Source: Agrypnia vestita (taxonomy: Eukaryota > Arthropoda > Insecta > Trichoptera > Phryganeidae). From it: 64,000 bases of DNA. The notes beneath the pieces were generated by a model. It searched no databases. It had not been told where the DNA came from and was given only the letters and a program-made list of their open reading frames with translations. The stretch covers positions 1 to 64,000 of the forward strand of contig JADDOH010000137.1 in assembly GCA_016648135.1 (NCBI GenBank). The letters run 5' to 3'. Shown here one piece after another: positions 20,261-31,762 of this stretch. The position numbers and the translations under genes were made by a program. Numbering within the stretch: the first letter of the stretch is position 1; each line of letters begins with the position of its first letter.

Positions 20261-22547
20261 GTCAAAACTTTGCCACAAACATTCGGAATATATAAAACAA
20301 AAATTAAATTTTATAAGGTACATAAAGAGTACGTTGAATTTTTATTTCCCAAAAGATGAGGCGAATTTTTCGTTGGTTTTGAATATTTGAATCATCTGAA
20401 TAATATTATTACACTGCGAATTTGGTTCCCAAATTGCACGTTTCTCCATAACTGGGAATAAAATTTAAAAACATCAGAATATTGTTACGCTCGTACAATT
20501 ATTAATAAATACATAAATAATTTAATACTGCTTTCATTTCATTTTCAAAATTATGTATTCCCTGTTTACAAGTTGCCATAAACAATTTAAATGTTCTTTT
20601 ACGTTTCCAAATTGGGAGGTGAGTACCCAATCTTAAAAGGGGAAATTTATCCCGCCTGGCAACCTCCACCAACCGCTAAAGCGCGGGAAGTTACTGGAAG
20701 TGGTTTCGGTTTTGAAACATTCTTATTATAATTTCCTCCGCGAAAGTTCGTCGAGTTTCATAGAACTTTGACGTTCATTCAGAATCTTCTAATAACCGAC
20801 AATTTGCAAAATCTTCCGCTTATTTACTTTGTAGTACCTATATAGAAACTATTTATAATATTTATTAATTAATAATATAATAAAAGCTAATCTACATCAT
20901 GTCTCGCTGTAAGCCTGGATGTTATCTTCTAAAAAAATGATTTACTGCAATTTTAAAAAATTAACGAAATAAGTATATGAAAATGAAATTCTTATCATAC
21001 ATACTTGCGTGGGAATTTGTTTCAATAATATAATAGATAAATAAGAGTGAACTGAAATAAACCTATCTGTGAAATAATCTCGAGTGACAAGTGCAAAATT
21101 GGTGTGAAGTAAATCAAATTAGCCGAAACCATTAGAAAGGTGTAAACTTAGAAAAAATATATTTTCATCAACCTTGATATTTTTAAAAAAATCTCTTTTT
21201 TGCTTTTTCATGAAGCTCTAAGAACAAATTAAGTCATCACTAATTTAAAAATTGTGAAAGTTGGCTGAATTATAGTAATTTGAAGCTTCCGTGATTTTAA
21301 GTTTTTTCGAAACTCTCGTGTTCAGAATTTTGGAGATGATATCTTTCAATGCCGATTCAGTTTAAATTTTGCACAAAATCTTACTAATGACATTAATCAC
21401 GGTGAAAACTTTTTTTGGTAAAATGCGTTTTACCCCAAAAAAAAGTGAATAAATTAAACTAAATTAATTTTTCCCTTTGCTGATGCTGATTTTTGCAAAA
21501 TGACCTCATTTCGCAAAAAAAAACTTTTTTTTCATTACGCTACGCGATTTCATTCAATAAGAAGATAATTAACTTTTGTATTTCACTCAAACCCTGATTA
21601 TCTTCACAAGCTGCGTGCATCACCAAAAAGGCCACTGTGGGACATCACAAACTACGCCATTTTGAAACTTTTAAAATAATTTGTTAGTGAAAAATATTTA
21701 TTACTGTAGGTATATGTCAAAAACGAATTTTATATGTGCAATAATTACAAAAAAAAAATTATTTGAATATATTTTTGATGCCCTTTGGTGGTGTAATTTA
21801 TATGAAACATTTTTAATCGTTTAATTTAATTTTATAATATTCTGTTTCTTTAGTATTTTTATTCATTTATAAAAGGGTGTGTTAATTAAATTAATTAATT
21901 AAATTTATTCGACTATATTGATGTTCCTGCAGATAAATATCTAGCAAGACGTTTTGTGGGTCTAGCTCATTAAATTATTTTGAAATTAAAAATTATTTTA
22001 AATAGTAAATAAATATAAAAATAATTAATTAAATGATAGTAGTTGCTAATCGCAGTTCTTCAGATTGGAATAATTTTGAGCTAGTATTCCGATGACATTC
22101 AAATATATATTCACGATGGAAAGATTTTTCTACATAATGATAAAATTTTCTCTTAATTGAATCCTCATTTGTTTTTTTACTCTTCAAAATAATTTGACAG
22201 TTGGTATGCCCAGATTTTTTATCAACCTGAGGTAACTGACTAAAAATTGATTACAATATAAGATTTGGCTGTGTCCTTGAATAAAAAAATGTTTTTTATA
22301 TTTGCGTTACGTAAAACCCTCCCACCCTGAGAATATGAAAGAAAAAGTACAGAGCTACAGGGATAAACTGAAATGTCAAAAGTGTCCTTTGGTAGAAATA
22401 AATTTTCGGAAGAGGCTCGCATAAACGTCGTAGTTTAAGGATATCATCATAGTTCGACATCAGAAAAATATTTTTACGTACTTTGGGCATGTTCTAGGAG
22501 AGGCGGAGGCAGCCTACATAAATTAATGCACCAGAAATTTACAATGT
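20261..22547. other. long AT-rich stretch, no gene recognised
   Basis: A GC-richer patch at 20610-20770 (CCTGGCAACCTCCACC, AGCGCGGGAAG) looks single-copy and might be regulatory. The rest is AT-rich with homopolymer runs. Minus frames at 22240-22490 are unrecognised. Confidence 0.35.
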
Positions 22548-22650
22548 AGTGGTAGGGAGTTCGAACCTCTTCCAAGACACCAAATTAGTCCTATTTTCAT
22601 ACCATGTGGCTTAGTTTTAAAATAGCGAAAATATTTGTGACATGTATGTA
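22548..22650 (+). repeat. tRNA-derived SINE fragment
   Basis: Retains GGGAGTTCGAACCTC (B box), then the body CAAATTAGTCCTATTTTCAT and TGACATGTATG near the 3' end. The A-box half is missing or replaced. Confidence 0.65.
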
Positions 22651-22727
22651 TTAAAAATATATTATATTCATTAAATTTATTTTTAAAAAAAGGATATATA
22701 TTTTCACGAGATGATAGAAGCAGAAGG

Positions 22728-23050
22728 AATTGCACGTAATCGAGGATTGTACAGTACTCTATTGGAAATCATTAGAAATATGGAGAACTCATTTGATCGT
22801 TCTCGACGTTTCGCGAAACGACATTATTTATATAACAGATGACAGTCCCGCTGCGCGTAAAGCGCATTTTTGTGACAGAACTCGATGCCATAGAAGCTAG
22901 CGACCTGCGCGTTTGACCATAAACAAGCGGTAGACAAAAGTAAATCGAAATAGAAAAGTACCGATATCATCTCGAGAGACTTGTGCGAATTTAGTGTGAA
23001 TTGTATAACAATTAGTTCTCCGATTAAATTCGCGTCCAGTGATATTAGTA
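22728..23050 (+). repeat. candidate solo LTR or leader, copy 2
   Basis: Shares CCATAGAA, CTCCGAT.AAATTCG.GTCCAGTGA blocks with copy 1. It begins CGTAATCGAGGATT, also seen (CATAATCGAGGATT) at 42.29 kb. Immediately followed by a SINE. Confidence 0.35.
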
Positions 23051-23063
23051 AATTTTTAAAATA

Positions 23064-23172
23064 AACGCTTGTGCTATGAAAATAGGACTATTTTGCTGAT
23101 CTGAAGTGAGTTTCGAACCCGCGCCACTGAATCACGAGACAAGAATCCTAACCACAAAACCAACAAGCTACT
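23064..23172 (-). repeat. tRNA-derived SINE, 5' half
   Basis: On the minus strand: GTAGCTTGTTGGTTTTGTGG, TTAGGATTCTTGTCTCGTGA, then GGCGCGGGTTCGAAACTCAC (B box) and CAAAATAGTCCTATTTTCAT. Same family as 26631-26800. The frame 23106-23399 overlaps it by chance. Confidence 0.75.
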
Positions 23173-24528
23173 CAAGATTTGTATTGGATATACATATATG
23201 TAAATGTATATTCAACACAAAACTTGTTAGATTGTGTTCCCACCGTCACGTACCACGTGATCTTATAAAACTCAGTTCTCTAGGCTTCACGCGTCGCTTC
23301 TCTCGCTTCAGATTATGTCACAAAAGTTTTGTTTCGTTTTTCGAGATACAGAGTACAGTACGTGCAAATACGCGTGTAAAGTTGTCTATTTTTATATGAA
23401 ACGTGTATCCGAGCAATATACAGTGGCGTGGTTATGTTATACACCTGTTGGGGCCATTGACGCCTACCAGCACCCACACAGCATGTGATATAAAATTTAA
23501 ATAAAAAAAAATAAAAACTAATACAGGTCTAGTACCTAATCACCTGCAGGTGTAATTCTAAGAAAACGAATTAAATTTTAAAATGTGAAAAATAAAATCA
23601 CCCCTCCCATTCCAGTCAACTGTACTTAAAACACACAAACGTGCAATATTTACTAGTAATCGTGAGAGTACTTAATGCTAATTTTCTATATAATCCGCAC
23701 TAAAATAAATAAAGTATTATAACGGGTTTGAACGGATTGCGGTCTATCCTGTCAAATAATTTAACACAATTTCAGAGTACGGGTACGCTGACAAGCTGAG
23801 CAAGCACCTAGAACGGCGCCTTACAACAACCCTAGAATCCTCTGCTGGGTCCCCAGACCAGATCCTCCGTGGATTGCTGTCCTCTTGTCGCTACAGGAGT
23901 AACTACAGATTCCTCCGCTGCGTCCCTAGACCAGATGCGAGTTGCGTTTAAGCTAGCTAGCGAAGGCCAAAGGCTCGGACTCAAGATTACTAAAGATCTC
24001 TGTACGATCGCAATATCTGAATTGTACTCAGAATAAGGTAGAACATACCAAAAGTATGTGTTCTGAAGCATTTGAATATTTTTGGTAATATTCTATTAGT
24101 GTTTTACGAACGAAAATGTCGCCATCTCTTAGTAAAATTATGCTCGACGCTTAGGGTACTTGATATAAAGGAGAACACCTTACGTGCGTGTGTTGCAAAT
24201 ACGGATGGCGCCGACTCTGGGCAGACTTTGACGCTAGTTCCTTTGCATTTATGGAATTGGATGAATACTAAAATATGTTGACATTACAGTATCACGTATA
24301 TATATATATATAAAGTTGTCAAAAAAATATGTGACATATAGCTACTAAAGAGTTCTGATTTTACCCATCCGGTCTTTTAATGGACTACTTTTGTTTTTTG
24401 ACCCTGCCACGTGACATTTTATGTCCACCACTAAAATTCAAATATAGTTTTCCTATATTTTTCCACCTGTACTTACTAATGATTTATACATTATAATGAA
24501 TTTAATTTTAACCAAGATTAATTATATG
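23173..24528. other. no gene recognised
   Basis: At 23839 and 23912 two related segments (CCTCTGCTGGGTCCCCAGAC and CCTCCGCTGCGTCCCTAGAC) lie 73 bases apart, an imperfect tandem duplication. A short (TA)n run sits at 24299-24312. Frames here are unrecognised. Confidence 0.35.
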
Positions 24529-24663
24529 TCTCACAGAGATAAAGCTATTTATATGGGAAAGCATGTATGGACCACGTGGTTATTACAGGGCTGACAACCT
24601 GCCATTGATTGGTACTTTGATTAGAGTATATGTAACAGTATTGCTTCATATACTCTAATCAAA
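24529..24663 (+). repeat. MITE fragment followed by perfect 17-bp hairpin
   Basis: Begins TCTCACAGAGATAAAGCTAT and TTATATGGGAAAGCATGTAT, the terminus shared with 37975 and 62193. At 24616-24632 and 24647-24663 lie perfect complementary arms TTTGATTAGAGTATATG with a 14-base loop. Confidence 0.6.
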
Positions 24664-24759
24664 AATCTCATTAACCAGCGGCGACAACTATACTGTTTCA
24701 TGGGCAAGACAAATTTGCAAACCACACACGGCGTTCGCGTAGTTGTTATAAGAACTCAA

Positions 24760-24931
24760 AACAAATACAACATCCAATATTTGATAAAACCAGAAAGGAA
24801 GGACGACCGGATGCTGGAGGATGGTCCAGATAGGAGCTTGTATACGAAAATGTATGTAGAGTTGTGTGTCAGGACAGAAATGTGTGGCGCTCTATCCTAT
24901 CTGCCTACCGAGGGGAAACAGCGTGATGGTA
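24760..24931 (+). pseudogene. LINE C-terminal tail and 3' end
   Basis: Matches the 3' end at 864-1228: RKDDRMLEDGPDRSL, then TGTCAGGACAGAAATGTGTG, CGCTCTATCCTATCTGCCTA and the closing GCGTGATGGTAAGT. Frames are broken and only the last about 170 bases of the element remain. Confidence 0.75.
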
Positions 24932-25265
24932 AGTTATGAAAAATCTTGCGTGTCTAGCCCTTGAAAAGCTCGGGGACTTTTCCGAAACGCGCCACTGACA
25001 AGACACACGAAAACGTTCAATTTCCAAACGTTTGAGCGGGAAGCGTTCCCTCAAAATGGCGGTTTTTCGCCACGTAAAGTGTGTCACGTTGCTCGTCACG
25101 CGTGCCGGCGCGGAGGACGGCGCTCGCTCGGAACAGCGGTATCGCTTACAGAGATGATGTATGGGCCGGGACCGGGTTTAGGTTACGCGGCGTGAGGAGC
25201 GCTGATGACACCGCTGCCGTCAAAGAGCGCTGGCAACACTGGAATGTGCAGCTGAAAAGCTTTCA
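24932..25265. other. CpG-rich island
   Basis: Strongly CpG-rich (GCGTGCCGGCGCGGAGGACG) and single-copy in appearance. On the plus strand an ATG in strong context (CAAAATGGCGG, ATG at 25056) opens a 33-codon frame ending RYRLQR. No signal peptide or domain. It could be a promoter or first exon of an unrecognised transcript, or an intronic enhancer. Confidence 0.3.
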
Positions 25266-25489
25266 AGTACCTAAATGCATTTTATTTCATTTCTGGGCAA
25301 TATTCCATTAATATTGTCGTGATTAGACCTTTAAAATCGCTTCGAACTAAAAATCTGACCGTAGCGATTCTTTTATTATTTATTATATTCACATCATAGT
25401 GGTTGCACCAGTATTCATATGTTAAAGAGTTAAGGTTATTATTACGGTCGTTAGACATATTCAACTGTAAATGGTCCGGATATTTTATA

Positions 25490-25720
25490 TGTAAAATTTA
25501 TAATCAAATTCTGTTTTAAATTTTTCAACGGTTTTATTTGACTTAAAGCGAATGAATTTTTGATACTTAATATAAATTGTTTTCATGACGGTCTAACGTT
25601 TTAAAAACGGTAAGTCAGAAATATTTGGAAAAAATGCACTCAATGATGATATTCAAAAATGTATATACTTTTCATAAAATCCTTCTAAAAACGTGTAAAC
25701 ATGATTTCGAAAGCAGTTAA
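25490..25720 (-). repeat. MITE family fragment
   Basis: Contains TTTTATTTGACTTAAAGCGA and AAACGGTAAGTCAGAAAT, aligned with the internal regions at 17.55-17.77 and 54.58-54.68 kb (GACTTGTAATAGAGCGAATG). Confidence 0.5.
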
Positions 25721-25845
25721 CAATTGTGCCACTTTTATTTTTATTTTTTTATCATTTATAAAAAAAGATATATGCATAGATATTTTTACAGACATCTCGT
25801 AAAACTGCATACGTGGTTTGTGTGCAAGAACACATTACTTATTAA

Positions 25846-26098
25846 TCTAAAAATAACAAAATTTAAAATTTAGTTATCAGTCTGTCCCGTAACTCCGTGA
25901 CTTCCTGGAATTCACGGGTAAAAAAATAAACGAATGGAGACGCGAACCTCAGACGCGTAAGCGCGACGACTAGACGACTTAGCCACCATCACTTCTCCGT
26001 GGCCCGTCAAAAATGTACTATATATACTAAACATTGTAAAAGCAGGGCGTAACTAAGACGCGAACCATTAATTTAGGCCTTTTCCGTGATTAATAGCA
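25846..26098 (+). mobile_element. small Helitron-like element
   Basis: 5' TCTAAAAATAACAAAATTTA preceded by A, then GTCTGTCCCGTAACTCCGTG, the family head. Antisense tRNA-like module (minus strand AGGTTCGCGTCTCC as B box, GATGGTGGCTAAGTCG as A-box side). The body ends GACGCGAACCATTAATTTAG; the CTAG terminus is lost. Confidence 0.55.
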
Positions 26099-26394
26099 GT
26101 AAATTAAAGTTACCAACATATTTCATAGTTCATTTTAACATGTATTTATTAAATAACTTTTCTATTACATATTTTTCTAACCCGTTTCACTTTTTAATCC
26201 GTCAGGAGTTTGTGAAATATGCAGTTTTGGAATTACGTCTGTCCATATATGGTATATAATTATTTTCAAACTCATCATACTAAGTGATTGATGCTGTGTG
26301 ATTATTTTATCAAGTACTAGTGGTACACCTGTGAAAAATATTTGCAGGAAGCTGAAAATTCATGAGTAGAAAAATATTTCTTTTAATTTAATTC

Positions 26395-26480
26395 AACTTT
26401 GTAATGCACACACGTTGATTTAATTTGACATGACTATAGTTTCGAGAGGAGCAGTCCCACTCAGTATCAGGTGTATAAAA
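26395..26480 (-). repeat. Penelope 3'-end fragment
   Basis: Very similar to 7990-8075: minus strand CACCTGATACTGAG, CTGCTCCTCTCGAAACTATA. The CTGANGA block is mutated to CTGATAC, so it is a dead copy of the same terminus. Confidence 0.6.
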
Positions 26481-26630
26481 TTTAATTTATTTTAAATTAA
26501 AACAATCATGTCGCATCACAAAGTACCTTCCATATCACTTAATAATAGAAAAATATATATATTTAAATTGACTTTATTCGCTTAAACCTAAAACTAAATT
26601 GTGGTTGCTTGTATAAATATCTTGCTAAAT

Positions 26631-26800
26631 AGCTTGTTGGTCTCATGGTTAAGACTCTCGCCTCGTGATCCAAAGGTCGCGAGTTCGAACCTCACTCCAG
26701 ACCAGCAAGTTAGTCCCACTTTCATAGCACAAGCGTTTAGCTTAGTTTGAAAATAATAAGAATATTGATGTGACACATGTTCGCATCTCTATTTTTTATA
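26631..26800 (+). repeat. tRNA-derived SINE, near-complete copy
   Basis: Best copy of the family. Head with A-box-like TTGGTCTCATGGTTAAGA, an anticodon-arm-like CTCGCCTCGTGATCC, and B box GCGAGTTCGAACC. Then a tRNA-unrelated body (CAGCAAGTTAGTCCCAC, CAAGCGTTTAGCTTAGTTTG) and 3' end TGACACATGTTCGCATCTCT followed by T- and A-rich sequence. Not a functional tRNA gene: the acceptor arms do not pair. Confidence 0.85.
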
Positions 26801-26849
26801 AAAAAAAATACGAAATACATAATATAATTAAATACTAATGTAAATATGT

Positions 26850-27001
26850 CAAGACCGTATAATTTGGTGGGACGACCCTCGCATGTTGCCTGAGCCCGCG
26901 CCGATTGCATGTCAAACTCTAATTATCTTAAGTTGTAATTCCAGCTTCACTCCAGGAAGTTACGGACGTTACGGACAGGCAACAAAATTATTATATTTGG
27001 A
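26850..27001 (-). mobile_element. Helitron-like element, 5' part
   Basis: Minus strand starts TCCAAATATAATAATTTTGT, TGCCTGTCCGTAACG, AACTTCCTGGAG. The 3' hairpin and CTAG are not identified. Confidence 0.5.
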
Positions 27002-27009
27002 TAAATTCG

Positions 27010-27600
27010 TCTTGACACCGATACAGCAATGACAATTAAATGAATCGAGCGTGGAATTCCCAAAAGTCAAGATATTTGGCTTTCTTCGAAACACAAAGCT
27101 AAAGACAAATACGCAGTTTGATTAAATTGCGAGGTTCGCTGAAAACCTGAAGCAAACATTAGAAGCAGAATCTAATTAAGCCTTTAAACAACCTTTGTTA
27201 TCTGATTAGGAAACCGGGCGGTCACGTTCTCGTATGAGTACTGCCACGATTCGCGGAGGGCTGAATCAACTTTGTTTCCTCACTTGTGAATGAAACAACA
27301 GACGCATGTAACGCGATCCGCCGGTTGTAGCGGTCGACCGACAAATGTCATTGGTATTTGAAGTGAAGAATTAGCAGTAGCGAATAAATCCTCAGAGAAT
27401 GCGACTAACACATGAGACGAATTGATTTTATTACAACGGCGACCGCTGGCTATATTTATATTTTTTGCGGTTTGCCGTCCGGTACCGACGGCGACCTTCG
27501 AGTACTTAACACTTCTTCTAGAATTATGTAAGTGTCTATAGAGAAGTGTCATCATTTTATACTACCGTGCCGTTTTATACTACCGTACATTTTATACTAC
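27010..27600. other. single-copy-looking DNA, moderately GC-rich
   Basis: No repeat match. The minus frame at 27280-27555 is open but unrecognised, with no clear splice sites. Possible regulatory or non-coding host DNA. Confidence 0.35.
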
Positions 27601-27830
27601 TTTACCTTCGGGTAAAACTTAAAAACTGAGGGAGATGAACGACATCAAATTTTGCATTTTTTTTAAATATTTATGACCTTATCTTCTGTAAAACGTTGGA
27701 GTTCGGAGTAACATAATCATTAGTTTTGATACAAGTCAAATAAAATTATTAAAACAGTGCAGAAATTTGAAACAGATTTTTTTGGTATTGAAATAGATTA
27801 CAGAATTCTGTTGTGGATGGAGGGAGAGGC
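27601..27830. repeat. MITE family fragment
   Basis: AACGACATCAAATTTTGCAT and ACAAGTCAAATAAAATTATT blocks shared with 20.1, 43.7 and 54.7 kb. Confidence 0.5.
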
Positions 27831-28526
27831 AAAAAAAATTTGGCCGAAAATTTATTTTTTACTTTTTAGTAGGTAAAATAAGCGTGGTTTTTTAAAAAAA
27901 TTTTTTTCATAAAACATAATTTTCTATTTAGTCTTAATATAACTAGCATACAAAATAACTTCAGTAAGAAACTAACGCCAGCTCATTAACCAATTTCATT
28001 GATTAATTAATTATAATGGATTAATTTATTTGTTGGTGAATCTAACTGATTCATGTTTTGTCATCGAGAATATGTCCATGTGGTCGATTGAAAATTGAGA
28101 AACGGGTGAAATATCGATTTCAAGATTCCGTCCAGACAAACAGGTGAAGCTAATATAAGCGAGGTAATTGTATAAGTGCGGTAATAAAGAAAAATCCCGA
28201 GTAAAAATTGGAATCCTGGGATTAGCGTGTACTTATAAATGTGCTCATCATTTTTACATTCATAAAAATGATAGAATAGCAAATCCTACACCACCATCTC
28301 GAATATAACGCGAAGTTTTTTTACGAAAAAATATAACAAAGAGCGCTCTTGAATTCGCGGACTAATAAATAATCTCGAACGGAACAGACCTCCTTTACGT
28401 CGAAGTCCTTTTTAATCAGTGCACTCAGTAAGCTTATGTTTTATTTTTATTCGAAAGTAATATTTGGCATATTGAAAACGATTACTGGCATTCAATTCAC
28501 GTATAAGGGGACCTCTAGTGTATAAA
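27831..28526. other. no gene recognised
   Basis: AT-rich; the minus frame 28061-28282 is unrecognised. Confidence 0.35.
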
Positions 28527-28620
28527 TTAGCTGTAACCCGTCAAAAATGATGTTACTTTTACATGTCGGTTTGTAAAGAAATTTACGAACAGACAGACAA
28601 CGAAATTATTATTATTGGGG
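28527..28620 (-). mobile_element. internally deleted Helitron-like element
   Basis: Minus strand: AATAATAATTTCGTTGTCTG at the head and TCATTTTTGACGGGTTACAG, CTAA at the tail. Only about 94 bases remain, joining the two ends of the family. Confidence 0.55.
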
Positions 28621-29156
28621 TATGAGATTCTAATATGCTATCAAACAGCAGGCTTTATATGAGTTCTGAATACTTTATATTTTTTACGACAGTCATTTTC
28701 ACTTTATTTTCATTCAATCGTGTTTCAATTGTTTTTTCGTCCATTCTCGTTTTATTCAGGCATACATGTGCGTAAAACATTTATGTAATGCGCAAGGAAT
28801 CATTTAATAAAAAGATAATATAAATAATAAAGAAAGATAAAAAATAATTTATTGAACGTGAAACAACTGTGAGTGTTTCATAATTCAGTTGCGATCTAAT
28901 TTTGATACCTCAAAATTAATCCAAAGTATAAATCCTGAAAGTTATACGGACTAATCCCGGGACTCATAAGTTTTATAGTAATAACGTATTTGGTTATAGT
29001 AATCTGCGCATTTTAAATCAACCCACGTCCTATATAATTTTATTCTGGGCTTGCAATCTCAATAAATTAACGTCCGGTTGGTTTGCCGTCGGCCGACACA
29101 GGACTCCGCATCACACCCCAAAATAACTACCCTCAATCAACACTACCGGAACTGCC
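28621..29156. other. no gene recognised
   Basis: AT-rich DNA. Confidence 0.35.
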
Positions 29157-29240
29157 TAACTAACTTATCATCACGCCGTTTGCCACAGGGGTAGGCAGGA
29201 AAGACGGAATACCACGCCTCGTGTCCTGCTACAACATTCT
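29157..29240 (-). pseudogene. LINE 3' terminal fragment
   Basis: Minus strand ends AACGGCGTGATGATAAGTTA after a CCTGCCTACCCCTGTGGCAA block, the same 3' end as at 1.2 and 24.9 kb. Confidence 0.65.
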
Positions 29241-29760
29241 TGCCTAGTTATTTTTTGTACATCTTAGCTTTAACAGGGGTGTCTTCTGATATCGGCTTTT
29301 TACACAATTTTCGCTGTATATTTTTTGATCGCTCTTGTATAAAAATTTTCTGGTATCTAGATGATAACATCAAAAAATTTGGGTTAATGTTTCGAAAATG
29401 GCTCAAAATTTAAATTTACAAATACACTCTTTATAATCTAAAGATATACTACTATAAAGTATGTGCAATTAAGGTAATGTCTGAGAAAAACTTGGGTATC
29501 TTCTTAGGACAATATAATCCACCTAATGCTCGCCTTGTCCACATTCATGTCTTCTTATGCATGCTCGTTGATTATTATGAGACTTCTAATAGGACTGTCT
29601 TCCCATATCTGATTGTCCACCACTTACGCGGCCATGAACGCCTGTCGTCATATATCGTTCTTACTATTTCATCATAATTCATTCATTCAACATAACCAAA
29701 TCACCAAGCAATAATTTTTAAACCCTACTCCTAAAAAAATTTTTTTTTCTAACTTATTTT
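29241..29760. other. no gene recognised
   Basis: Plus frame 29477-29677 unrecognised. Includes a run of T after A at about 29737-29750. Confidence 0.35.
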
Positions 29761-29764
29761 TCTT

Positions 29765-30075
29765 CTTACACTGGCTGAAGGCTACTAGGGCCTGTTTGTG
29801 CAGAGTTTTCCGCCTCTTGTAATGTGGACTCCCTGCTGTCTTTCCATATTTTGAAGAGTCTTCCAGGCATTCTTCTCACCTCTGGTTAACGATCTCGGTC
29901 TGGTCTTTCATAATGCATTCATTTTTTATCTATCATGAATAGATTTGACACATCTCGTTTCTACTGTATTCAATCTACTTTCGTTTTTCTTCTGCCAGGG
30001 CCTTAGGCTTCACTTCCATACGTAAGTTTTGGTATCAAAACTCTATTATTTACCGCTAATCTTGCATGGTTGACC
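29765..30075 (-). pseudogene. LINE reverse transcriptase C-terminal remnant
   Basis: Minus strand, in broken frames: ARLAVNNRVLIPKLTYGSEA (the ...A..+.LIPTL.YGSE motif after the RT domain), then RMPGRLFKIWKDSRES. Stops interrupt the frame. Same broad LINE group as 40383 and 42430. Confidence 0.65.
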
Positions 30076-30699
30076 CGTTTCCATTAGAAACTTATTAGAA
30101 CATTTAATAAGTTAATTTTATATTAAATTTTGGATATCAGAATAAAAAAATACTTCAACGATTTAAGAAAACTCATTTCAATAATATGGCAAAGCTTTTG
30201 AATGTTTTATAAAATCCATTTCCACCGCTGTTATTATTATCATCCGCGCCGCCGCGTCCCGTGGGAAGATTCAAGGCTGAGCAATAACAGTGGCGGAAAT
30301 GGGAATTATCCCGGGAAAACATTCCAATACTGTCTGACCCAGGACCGTCTAATATGACGTAATATTGTAATGAACACGGAGAGGAAACGCGACAATTAGG
30401 TTAACTAGACGCGAACCGGTTGTGCGTCCAATTGTGTTGGCTAAATGGTGGCGATGATGAGACCACGCGCTGTCCCAGCCAACCGACTAATCGTATTTAT
30501 TTAAACTACTGCAGGGGTTTTATAGTTCAGGTAGCATTGTAATTAAAAATAATATTGTCGTAGCACTTCTGGTACGCCAAATATTTTAATTAATATGAAA
30601 TGATAATATTTTATTGTAATCAGCTATTATTTCGTGGCTATTCATTGCAAATTAATTTAAACACAATTGCCCACAACATGTACTTAGATTAAAAATAAA
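30076..30699. other. single-copy-looking DNA with GC-rich block
   Basis: 30225-30470 is GC-rich (CATCCGCGCCGCCGCGTCCC) without a convincing exon or repeat match; a candidate regulatory element. Confidence 0.35.
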
Positions 30700-30880
30700 T
30701 CTAAATATAATTATTAAGTTGTCTTTCTGTTTGTCTGTTTATCGGTTCGTAAAGTCAGTAAATTGTTTTAATTAAAACTTCAGATAATTAGAGTGTGACA
30801 CGCAATGGTTCCAGGCAATACGCGACTGTGACCCGCCCACCAAATTACCATGATTTTTTCACCGGCGTATGTATTGCTAG
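30700..30880 (+). mobile_element. small Helitron-like element with A/T insertion site
   Basis: 5' TCTAAATATAATTATTAAGT after an A; 3' GGCGTATGTATTGCTAG before a T. 181 bases, non-coding. The ends fit Helitron rules (TC...CTAG between A and T). Confidence 0.65.
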
Positions 30881-31010
30881 TACACATTAAAATTGAAGTA
30901 ATTAAAAAAAACACTCAAAACAGACAATAAAAGAATGTTTAAAATAATGTCATATGGCAGGTACACACAAAATGAAGCTGTTAAAAAATATAATTTCTCA
31001 TATTTTGTAA

Positions 31011-31075
31011 TGTTTGGTTTGTAGCTCTCTGAAGAAGGGAACGGTGTTTCCGAAACCGGTTGGTGATACCAAACA
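31011..31075 (+). ncRNA. hammerhead-like motif with strong outer stem
   Basis: TGTTTGGT (31011-31018) and ACCAAACA (31068-31075) are perfectly complementary. Inside: CTGAAGA (31029-31035), A, GGGAAC/GTTTCC helix with a GGT loop, GAAAC (31052-31056), CGGTT. The inner part of helix I is open. The following tail (AATAGCAAAATAATTTTGTT) is shared with the 8.9 kb repeat family. Confidence 0.55.
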
Positions 31076-31762
31076 CATAGAGGTTTAATTAATTGAAGTT
31101 AATTTGTGTTCAATATATTAAACGTGTAATTATTATTTCTTTAGTAATAGCAAAATAATTTTGTTGTAACATTATTATTACAATTAAAAATAAAACATTT
31201 AGTATATAATAAAAATACTATTAGTTGAATCAACAAGAATCGAAGCCAATGGTCCTTTCATAGATAGCATTCCTTACCACCCCGCAAAATTTTGCTTACA
31301 CCTCATATTCTGCGCAAAAAAAAATCTATTTAAATTTATTGTACATTCTTAGCATAACTGGGAAAAAATGTAATCTAGACTTTCGGCTAGCTCTCTCACA
31401 GCTTAACAGCCCTACTTTCGTGATAATTCCCCAAAACTGAATAATCCAGCCTCTCACACGAAACTGGAACACGGGAGCAAGTGATGAATAATAATTTGAT
31501 GAAAATTGTATCATTTCCCTTCAATAGTTAACGAGCAATGACGTAATCAAGGTGAGGACACACGTGTTACATCCGCGAAATATAATTTACGTACTTAAGC
31601 AATGTAGCGAAATTCGTAACAAGCCCTTTCTAGTTAACATTGTACTTACTGCTTGTGTGCCTTCCTCATAAACAGGGATCAGCAAATCGCGGTTCCCGAG
31701 ACGCATGATGCTCTTTGAAAGTATTAGGTCTGAAAAGACATTATAGTATACTTCCTTAAAAA
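31076..31762. other. repeat tail then no gene recognised
   Basis: Tail of the Penelope-type repeat to about 31180, then single-copy-looking DNA. The minus frame 31326-31514 is unrecognised. Confidence 0.35.

Noticed and set aside
26631..26700. Functional tRNA gene
   Set aside because: A- and B-box-like sequences are present, but the acceptor stem does not pair, a non-tRNA body follows, and the same unit recurs at six other places. It is a SINE.
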